Source of the DNA: Bradyrhizobium symbiodeficiens | GTDB lineage: Bacteria > Pseudomonadota > Alphaproteobacteria > Rhizobiales > Xanthobacteraceae | Reading direction: 5' to 3' | Assembly: GCF_002266465.3 (NCBI RefSeq) | Contig: NZ_CP029427.2 | Location: forward strand, 1,800,501-1,864,500 | DNA: 64,000 nt | Shown here: positions 58,381 through 64,000 of the stretch, one piece after another | Numbering within the stretch: position 1 is the stretch's first letter | Layout: each line of letters begins with the position of its first letter | Notes under the pieces: generated by a model | The model's database searches: none | What the model was told of the DNA's origin: nothing | What the model saw: only the letters and a program-made list of their open reading frames with translations | Program-made: the position numbers and the translations under genes

Positions 58381-58468
58381 GTAGCCCGGATGGAGCGAAG
58401 CGCAATCCGGGAAACCTGTTGCTACTGAGGCGCTGCCCCCGGATCTCGCTGCGCTCCATCCGGGCTAC
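58381..58468. repeat. Palindromic intergenic repeat, GTAGCCCGGAT family (second copy)
   Basis: It starts with GTAGCCCGGATGGAGCGAAG and ends GCGCTCCATCCGGGCTAC. The first 31 bases match the copy at 20115, while the central loop differs. It lies between two convergent genes. Confidence 0.8.
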
Positions 58469-58483
58469 GGCGCTCGCAATGGC

Positions 58484-60853
58484 CTAGAACTTGAAGTTCG
58501 CGAACGCCCTGACGCCGATGCCGGGCATCAGCACCTCGTCCTTGGTGTAGGATACGGAGTTGCGGATGTTCTCGTTGAGGAGGTTGTTGCCGACGATGCC
58601 GGCCATCATCTCGCGCGCACCGAACCAGTTGCGGTCGAGCTTGGTCTTGTAGCTGACCTCGGCCTTCAACAAATTATAGCCCGCCGTCGGCGTCTCCGCG
58701 ATCGCAGCGACGTTGTTCTGCGCGAAGGCGTGCAGCAGGTTGACGCGCATCAGCCAGTTGTCGTCGCGCCAGAACACGCCGCCGCCCATCCGCATCGGCG
58801 GAATCCGCGGCACGTTGGTGCCGTCGCTGAAGGTGGCGCGGACGAAATCGAACTGGTTCTCGATGCCCCAGATGCCGCCCTGGAAGGCGGCGACGTCGAG
58901 CTGCGACTGGAATTCGCCGCCGCGGAAATTGGCATTGCGCTGCGAATACACTGCCTGGTTCAGCTCCGCGCCCGGATTGCCGCAGGATGCGAAGTCGTCG
59001 TCGCAGGACACGCCGGTGAGGCGGCGGTAGATGAAATTGTCGAAATGCGTGTAGTAGACGGTCGCCTCGAAGCGGAACGGCCCCGTCGCCCTGCGCACGC
59101 CGAGCTCGACCGATTTGGCGGTCTCGATCGTGAGGTTTGGATTGCCGATGTCGAAGGTCGCAGTCGCATCGTGGCCGCCGCGGGAAAACAGCTCGGCCGC
59201 CTTCGGCGCGCGCTCGACATATTGCGCGGTGATGCTGCCGACCATGCCGCCGGGCAGGTCCTGCAACAGGCCGATGCTGCCGCTCTTCGGCGTGAACGAC
59301 GGATTGCGCGCGATGCCCGCCTGCGGCGTGCCGTCGGGCAAATAATCGGCCGGGAAGTCCGGCGTCGTGCCGTGCAGCTCGACATGCTCGATGCGGCCGG
59401 CGATCTGCGCCCGCGTCGCCTCGGTAAACATGAACTCGTTGAAGGCGTAGCCGGCAACGCGGTTGCTGTTGTTCGGATCCCATAGGCCGTTGAACAGCGT
59501 GCCGGGATTATCCGGGCTCGGCGCGCTCAATTCCTGATGGCCGACCTGGAAGCCCAGCGCCGTCGTCACTTCGGCGAAGCGCGCGTTGAACGGCATCAGC
59601 TGCACCTCGGTGCGGATCTCCTGCTCCTTGTTGGTGAAGGTCTGCCTGATGCCGTCGCTGTTGAGGTCGGCTGGATCGGCAAGCCCGATCTCGTTGTGCC
59701 GGTAATCGGTCGCACCGGCCCAGAAGCGCACCGCGTCGATCGCGGCGGCGTCGGGATGGTACTCGCCCTTGACGTTGATCTTGGTCTGGTGGCCGTCGAT
59801 CCGTGTCTGGTGGTCGGCGCCGTCGATGCCGGGGATGTGGTAGAGCGAGTCGTTCTGGGTGATCGACGCGCCGATATAGCCGCCCTGGAAGAAATAGGAG
59901 CCGCCGATCGAGGCGCCGTCCGAGCGCGTTGCCGAGTTCGGCTGGCGGCCGTTCACGGCGCGCGTCTGGTCGTTCAGATAGGGATAGCTCGGGATGGAAT
60001 AGTCCGAGGTCGTGCGGCCATAGGCGTCGGCGTGGAAGGCGAAATTGCCGCCGCCGGTGTCGAGCAGCACGCCGCTCTCGACGCCGCGATCGACTGAAGA
60101 GAACGCGGTGCGGGTCTCGGCGGTGACGCAAGGCGAGGTCGCGGCGCTCGCGAGCGGAGCTTTGGTCGGCAGTCCGTAAGCCTGGAATGACGGCGCGCAG
60201 GCAGGTAGCGCGTCTGGAATCCGGTTGTTGGTGGCGCTGACGACGCCGCCGATCGAGGTCGAGCCGTAGCGCAGCGCGGCGGGCCCGCGCACCACTTCGA
60301 TCTGGTTGGTCGCGAGCGGATCGATCGGAACGAAATGATCCTCGCCGAGATCGGAGGCGCCGCTCGCATTGGTGCCGTTCTCGACGATGCCGACGCGGTT
60401 GACGTCGAGACCCCGGATGATCGGCCGGCTCGATGCGCCGGGCGCGAAGCTCGATCCGGTGATGCCTGGCTTGGAGAACAGGAGATCGCCGAGCTGGCCG
60501 CCGCCCTCGCGGCGGATCTCCTCATTGGGCACCACGGTGACCGTCGCGAACTGGTTGGTCACGACTGACAGCACGCCCTGCTGAGGCGCGGTGGGCACGG
60601 AGGCTGCCGGCTCCGCTTCCGCCGTTTGTTGGCGGCTGCGCACCCGCGCGGTCCGCGTGCCGCGGCCGGGATTGCGCGACGGCACCACCGCTCTGCGCAC
60701 GATGGGGCTCGGCGCCGTCACGGTGACGGCGGGGATTTCGCTCGACGATTTGTCTTGCGCAGGCGTTTGGGCGAAAGCGGGCGTGGCGGCGGCACCGAGC
60801 AGGAGCAGGCTTGCTCCGCCAAGACGCTGCGCGCGTCGCGATTGAAATGACAT
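58484..60853 (-). CDS. TonB-dependent outer-membrane receptor, ZnuD-like
   Basis: A 789-residue receptor. The signal peptide covers about residues 1-28 (GGASLLLLGAAATPAFAQ). A Pro/Ser linker and the plug follow (about 100-230, with VTVVPNEEIRREGGGQLGDLLFSKPGITGSSF, RGLDVNRVGIVENGTNASGASDLGEDHFVPIDP and the IEVVRGPAALRYGS block). Then comes a 22-strand barrel ending in RAFANFKF with the terminal Phe. The plug region and two Cys pairs in loops (CAPSFQ to SPC; SCDDDFASC) resemble ZnuD-type zinc receptors. It is the second gene after the DUF2946 gene, and a candidate Zur box precedes the pair. Zinc as substrate is inference. Confidence 0.87.
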   Translation of the reverse strand: MSFQSRRAQRLGGASLLLLGAAATPAFAQTPAQDKSSSEIPAVTVTAPSPIVRRAVVPSRNPGRGTRTARVRSRQQTAEAEPAASVPTAPQQGVLSVVTNQFATVTVVPNEEIRREGGGQLGDLLFSKPGITGSSFAPGASSRPIIRGLDVNRVGIVENGTNASGASDLGEDHFVPIDPLATNQIEVVRGPAALRYGSTSIGGVVSATNNRIPDALPACAPSFQAYGLPTKAPLASAATSPCVTAETRTAFSSVDRGVESGVLLDTGGGNFAFHADAYGRTTSDYSIPSYPYLNDQTRAVNGRQPNSATRSDGASIGGSYFFQGGYIGASITQNDSLYHIPGIDGADHQTRIDGHQTKINVKGEYHPDAAAIDAVRFWAGATDYRHNEIGLADPADLNSDGIRQTFTNKEQEIRTEVQLMPFNARFAEVTTALGFQVGHQELSAPSPDNPGTLFNGLWDPNNSNRVAGYAFNEFMFTEATRAQIAGRIEHVELHGTTPDFPADYLPDGTPQAGIARNPSFTPKSGSIGLLQDLPGGMVGSITAQYVERAPKAAELFSRGGHDATATFDIGNPNLTIETAKSVELGVRRATGPFRFEATVYYTHFDNFIYRRLTGVSCDDDFASCGNPGAELNQAVYSQRNANFRGGEFQSQLDVAAFQGGIWGIENQFDFVRATFSDGTNVPRIPPMRMGGGVFWRDDNWLMRVNLLHAFAQNNVAAIAETPTAGYNLLKAEVSYKTKLDRNWFGAREMMAGIVGNNLLNENIRNSVSYTKDEVLMPGIGVRAFANFKF

Positions 60854-60946
60854 GGTCCTGATTCCAGTCAGGCGCCGTCCGCATGATTGTGTGCTGATCG
60901 GAGGCGGCCTGCCGTCGCGGCGCGACGGAATTCGACTTCAACGTCT

Positions 60947-60967
60947 CCCGGGCACTCTGAGCCCGGG
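60947..60967 (-). repeat. GC hairpin between the DUF2946 and receptor genes
   Basis: CCCGGGC (60947-60953) and GCCCGGG (60961-60967) make a 7-bp stem with a 7-base loop, about 94 bases before the receptor start on the minus strand. No T-tract follows, so I do not call it a terminator. It may lower or process the downstream message. Confidence 0.4.
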
Positions 60968-60989
60968 CGTGATCAAGCGATGTTGAGAG

Positions 60990-61418
60990 TCAGGACGTGG
61001 GAGGGGCGCGCGGCTGGAACGCGGTGCGGGCCGATTTGAGATGAAGGAATTCGGCATCGGTGGTGCGGTAGAGCAGCTCGATCGCCTGCGGCAGCAGCAG
61101 CACGGGCGGCGTTGCCGATATGACGGTGCCCGCCATCGCGACCACGGCGCAGATCGCGCAATTGTCCTCGCCCGGGTGCTCGCGGTCGGGGCCTGAGGGC
61201 GATTGTTTCTGGACCGCGGCACGGTCGTTCGCAGCGCCGCTCTTGGCACTGTTCTTAGTGCTGTCCTTGGCGCCGTCGGTCTGCTGGAACGAGGCCTGGA
61301 CAAGCGGCGTGGCCTGGGCGAACCAGTGGCTGTGGCCGAACGTCAGCGCGAACTGCACCAGCATCGCGAAGATCGCGAGCCGGGCGCCGTGCCTGATATT
61401 CGACCGGAACCACTTCAT
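60990..61418 (-). CDS. DUF2946 family metal-related protein
   Basis: A 142-residue exported or anchored protein. The N-terminal segment GARLAIFAMLVQFALTFGHSHW is hydrophobic with a His pair at its end. A hydrophilic Ser/Lys/Asp-rich middle is followed by the family motif EDNCAICAVVAMAGTV with Cys-x-x-Cys, and a second hydrophobic segment. DUF2946 proteins occur next to TonB receptors and copper or zinc genes. I chose ATG 61418. A near-perfect Zur box is 33 bases upstream, and the ZnuD-like receptor gene is 136 bases downstream on the same strand. Confidence 0.78.
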   Translation of the reverse strand: MKWFRSNIRHGARLAIFAMLVQFALTFGHSHWFAQATPLVQASFQQTDGAKDSTKNSAKSGAANDRAAVQKQSPSGPDREHPGEDNCAICAVVAMAGTVISATPPVLLLPQAIELLYRTTDAEFLHLKSARTAFQPRAPPTS

Positions 61419-61449
61419 CTGGAAGAGCCACCCCGCATCGCGAGATATC

Positions 61450-61472
61450 GCGATGTAACAATATAACATCGC
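61450..61472 (-). promoter_or_regulatory. Candidate Zur box upstream of the DUF2946-TonB receptor operon
   Basis: The core (minus strand) is GATGTTATATTGTTACATC at 61452-61470, and it is extended by one G-C and one C-G pair on each side. It matches 15 of 17 positions of the Zur consensus ATGTTATAnTATAACAT. It lies 33 bases before the start codon, where zinc-loaded Zur would block transcription. The consensus is recalled, not searched. Confidence 0.65.
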
Positions 61473-61556
61473 CCGATCGGTCTGCGGATGTCAATCGCAC
61501 ACAGACCGGCCGGCGCCGGTGGCGGGCCGATGTGTCGTTCGAGCAACGGAGCGAGA

Positions 61557-63620
61557 TCAGCGCCCCTCGCGCACCCAGGTCGCGGCGAACGCACCGAGCA
61601 GCAGCAATAGCCCGATCAGGCCGGCGAAGATCGGCAGCACGCCGACGCCCTTGACGACGCTGGCGTCGCGCATCCGCACGCCCATCCAGCCGTCGCCGGC
61701 AAACACGCTGGCCGAACGCACCGGCAGGATGCGCGGCAGCTCGACGCTGGCGCCATCGACCACGCGCACGGCGTTGCCGCCGGTCGCCTGCGTCAGCGGC
61801 TTCAGCGTATCGACGGTGGAGGTGACTTCCGAAAACTCCTTCGGGTTGGTTGGGCCGACATTGATCAGCGCCTTCAGCGTGCCGTCGGTGGCCTGCCACA
61901 GGCCGAGTTCGCTTGCGGGAAGGCTGGCGCGCCATTCGCCGGGGTCGCCGGGGCTCAGCGTCAGATCCTGCGACACGCCGGACGGCGAAGTCACGCTCAC
62001 CGGCTGGACGCTGTCGGCCATGGTCTGGCGCACCACGACGAGGTTCTTGCCCTGCACCTGCAGGCGCAGCGCTTCTTCGTCGAGGTCCGGCTGCTTCATC
62101 AGCCAGTGCGACATCCGCCGCAGCAGATCCAGATGCGGGCCGCCGCCCTCATAGCCGCGCGCCCACAGCCAGATGTGGTCGGAGAGCAGAAGTGCGACGC
62201 GACCCTCGCCGAAGCGCGACAGGAACAGAAGCGGCTTGCCGTCGGCTCCCGTCATCACCGGCGGGTTGACGGAATTGCGGGTGTCGACGGTGCGGAAGAA
62301 ACGGCTCCAGCGCGGCGGCTCGGAGGCCGAGCCTTCCAGCCCACGCGTGACGGGGTGGCGTTTGCCGACATCGGACAGATGCGCATAGAACGGCTTCTCG
62401 GTGACGCCGACCGGTTCGGCAGGCAGCACCGAATCCAGCGGCGTACGCCAGATGCTGGTGTTGGAGGCGTAGTCGGGGCCGGCCGAGACCAGCACCGCGC
62501 CGCCGCCGCGCACATAGCGCGCGATGTTGTCGAAATAGGCGATCGGCAGCACGCCCTGGCGGGCGTAGCGGTCGAAGATGATCAGCTGGAATTCGTTGAT
62601 TTTCTGCTGGAACAGCTCGCGGGTCGGAAACGCGATCAGCGACAATTCGTTGATCGGCGTGCCGTCCTGCTTCTCCGGCGGACGCAGAATGGTGAAGTGC
62701 ACGAGATCGACGCTGGCGTCGGACTTGAGCAGATTGCGCCAGGTGCGCTCGCCCGAATGCGGCTCGCCCGAAACCAGCAGCACGCGCAGCTTGTCGCGGA
62801 CGCCGTCGATGGCGACGACCGCGCGGTTGTTCACGGCCGTCAGCTCTCTCTCGAGCGGCGAGGCCTCGATCTCGACGATGTTGGGACCGGCATGCTTGAT
62901 GTCGACGCCGACGCTCGCGGCCTGGCCGCTCGAGAGCGTGCGTTCATTGATGACCTCGCCGTCTCGGCGGATCGTGACCTTGGCGCGTTCGCCCGTAACG
63001 CCCTGGTCGTCGAGCCGGTAGCTGATGGTCTGGGTCTGGCCGACGATGCCGAAGCGCGGCGCCGCGGTGATCGCGATGCGCCGGTCGCGCTCGTCTTTCT
63101 GGCCGGTGATCAGCGCATGCACCGGCGCCTGGAAGCCGAGCGCGGCGGCGTTCGCCGGAATGTCGTGGACGCGGCCATCGGTGATCAGGAACGCGCCGGC
63201 GACGCGGTCGACCGGCACGTCCGACAAGGCCGAGGCGAGGGCGCCGAACAGCTTGGTGCCGTCGGTCTCGCCGTCGGCCTGTGCGGCCTCGACGACGCGC
63301 ACCTCCAGCCCCTTGATCTTCTTCAGGCCGTCGACCAGCGCTTCCTGCGCTTGCGCAGCTTCGCGATTGCGGTTGCCGAAATTCTGGCTCGGGCTCTTGT
63401 CGACGACGACGGCGGCCACCGAGGTGAGGGGATCGCGGTCCTCGCGGGTGAAGGAGGGATTGGCGAGCGCCAGCAGGAACAGCGCCAGCGCGGCCACGCG
63501 CACCGCCGCGCCGCGCGCGCGCGCCACCAGCAGCACGATCGCGATGACGACGATCGCGGCGAGCGCGATCCACAGCACGATCGCGGGGACAAGCGGTGTG
63601 AACGCGATACCGTAGTTCAT
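61557..63620 (-). CDS. Membrane protein with VWA-like and GATase-like domains (Bat/MoxR cluster type)
   Basis: A 687-residue protein. Two N-terminal helices (FTPLVPAIVLWIALAAIVVIAIVLLVA and VRVAALALFLLALANPSF) are followed by a VWA-like stretch (AAVVVDKSPSQNFGN, FLITDGRVHDIP), beta-rich domains and a glutamine-amidotransferase-like domain with LIIFDRYARQGVLPIAYFDNIARYVRGGGAVLVSAGPDYA but without a catalytic Cys. A last helix is near the C-terminus (GVGVLPIFAGLIGLLLLLGAFAATW). Such genes sit with MoxR ATPase, DUF58 and DUF4159 genes. Function is thought to be envelope maintenance but is unproven. It follows the DUF4159 gene by seven bases. Confidence 0.78.
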   Translation of the reverse strand: MNYGIAFTPLVPAIVLWIALAAIVVIAIVLLVARARGAAVRVAALALFLLALANPSFTREDRDPLTSVAAVVVDKSPSQNFGNRNREAAQAQEALVDGLKKIKGLEVRVVEAAQADGETDGTKLFGALASALSDVPVDRVAGAFLITDGRVHDIPANAAALGFQAPVHALITGQKDERDRRIAITAAPRFGIVGQTQTISYRLDDQGVTGERAKVTIRRDGEVINERTLSSGQAASVGVDIKHAGPNIVEIEASPLERELTAVNNRAVVAIDGVRDKLRVLLVSGEPHSGERTWRNLLKSDASVDLVHFTILRPPEKQDGTPINELSLIAFPTRELFQQKINEFQLIIFDRYARQGVLPIAYFDNIARYVRGGGAVLVSAGPDYASNTSIWRTPLDSVLPAEPVGVTEKPFYAHLSDVGKRHPVTRGLEGSASEPPRWSRFFRTVDTRNSVNPPVMTGADGKPLLFLSRFGEGRVALLLSDHIWLWARGYEGGGPHLDLLRRMSHWLMKQPDLDEEALRLQVQGKNLVVVRQTMADSVQPVSVTSPSGVSQDLTLSPGDPGEWRASLPASELGLWQATDGTLKALINVGPTNPKEFSEVTSTVDTLKPLTQATGGNAVRVVDGASVELPRILPVRSASVFAGDGWMGVRMRDASVVKGVGVLPIFAGLIGLLLLLGAFAATWVREGR

Positions 63621-63627
63621 ATCGATC

Positions 63628-64000
63628 CTATTGCCCCAGCCGTTCGATCAGCGCGGGAGCATGCACCTGGTCGGCCTTGTAATTGCCGGTCAGCGTGTAC
63701 ATCACGATGTTGGCGCCGGCGCGGTAGGCGAATTCACGCTGGCGCGTGTCTCCGCCGGTCACCGGCAGCATGGCCTGGCCGTCGGGCCGCACCGCCCAGG
63801 CGCCGGCAAGGTCGTTCGAGGTGATGATGATCGGCGAGACGCCGTCGCCGCCGCGGGCCGGCCGCTGCGCGTTGTCCTCGTCGTCGTCGCGCGGCAGGGC
63901 CTCGACCCAGGTCTGGCCGGTGACGAAGCGGCCGGGGAAGTCGCGCAGCAAATAGAAGGTCTTGGTTAGCACGTGCTCGCGCGGCACCGGCTCCAGCTCG
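63628..64000 (-). CDS. DUF4159 domain protein (5' partial)
   Basis: The C-terminal 124 codons of a longer gene that runs off the right edge of the window. The segment REHVLTKTFYLLRDFPGRFVTGQTWVEAL, then SPIIITSNDLAGAWAVRPDGQAMLPVTGGDTRQREFAYRAGANIVMYTLTGNYKADQVHAPALIERL, is the DUF4159 domain seen in BatA-like membrane proteins. The gene precedes the GATase-like protein gene with a seven-base gap in the same operon. Any N-terminal VWA or membrane part lies outside the window. Confidence 0.85.
   Translation of the reverse strand, partial: ELEPVPREHVLTKTFYLLRDFPGRFVTGQTWVEALPRDDDEDNAQRPARGGDGVSPIIITSNDLAGAWAVRPDGQAMLPVTGGDTRQREFAYRAGANIVMYTLTGNYKADQVHAPALIERLGQ

Noticed and set aside
60854..60989. 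Cobalamin riboswitch before the TonB receptor
   Set aside because: The leader is short and has only one simple GC hairpin; no B12-box-like sequence is visible. The Zur-type site upstream of the operon is a better explanation.
62106..63824. 572-codon plus-strand frame opposite the GATase-like membrane gene
   Set aside because: Antisense shadow with biased composition and no ribosome-binding site.
1..64000. CRISPR arrays, tRNA or rRNA genes, insertion sequences, prophage genes
   Set aside because: I saw no regularly spaced direct repeats, no cloverleaf-like sequence, no transposase or integrase motifs and no phage structural genes.

Overview
The window reads as chromosomal DNA of a high-GC alphaproteobacterium, most likely Bradyrhizobium or a close relative. 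The grounds are the strong GC bias, the rhizobial-type glycerol ABC locus (glpD-glpSTPQUV), a ScfR/RamB-type regulator divergent from a long-form isocitrate lyase, and several intergenic palindromic repeats of the kind scattered through Bradyrhizobium genomes. There is no rRNA, tRNA, CRISPR array, insertion sequence or prophage. The species assignment is inference. The genes look like ordinary core and accessory metabolism.

Region by region. 1-5.2 kb: 3' part of a Cache-PAS-GGDEF diguanylate cyclase, trhO-slyX, a gamma-glutamyltransferase-like enzyme and an exported FKBP isomerase whose ribosome-binding site lies in a perfect hairpin. 5.2-13.4 kb: CsbD-like stress protein, His-rich cupin, two VOC/PhnB proteins, a FecR-domain protein paired with a Ser-Pro-linker beta-barrel protein, a PMT-type glycosyltransferase, an OmpA-like protein, a 518-bp gene-poor gap, a YcaQ-type glycosylase and a DUF2809 membrane protein. 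13.4-20.1 kb: MFS transporter, then an RND efflux operon (adaptor, pump, TetR). 20.2-27.6 kb: flavin reductase, a four-gene fatty-acid beta-oxidation cluster (fadE-type dehydrogenase, thiolase, FadB/J, thioesterase) and a small conserved protein.

27.7-39.1 kb: two NTF2-like paralogues (one cytosolic, one with a Tat-like signal), a HAD phosphatase, GlpR, a Phd/PIN toxin-antitoxin pair, then glpD and the glycerol importer glpSTPQUV ending at a strong terminator. GlpS and GlpT carry complementary defects in their ATPase motifs, which predicts one good and one degenerate ATP site. 39.2-49.2 kb: Old Yellow Enzyme, DUF1993, lytic transglycosylase, a c-di-GMP-type (PilZ) cellulose-synthase-like glycosyltransferase with an HlyD partner, htpX, a TPR protein, a Lys/Ala-rich protein and an exported HExxH protein. 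49.4-53.4 kb: small ABM-like protein, scfR, aceA and DUF4170 with a palindrome-rich control region between scfR and aceA.

53.5-64 kb: hypothetical membrane protein, metallophosphoesterase, NUDIX hydrolase, a GT-C-like/Dpm1-like glycosyltransferase pair, GNAT, and an operon of a DUF2946 protein with a ZnuD-like TonB receptor behind a close match to a Zur box. The window ends in a Bat/MoxR-type membrane gene cluster (GATase-like protein and a DUF4159 protein that runs off the end).

No clearly unprecedented multi-gene system is visible. The observations most worth following are the asymmetric GlpS/GlpT ATPase pair, the helically phased TTTC array before glpD, the Zur-box/DUF2946/TonB operon, the PilZ-synthase/HlyD operon, the scfR-aceA operators and the terminator-bounded gap at 11.3-11.8 kb.
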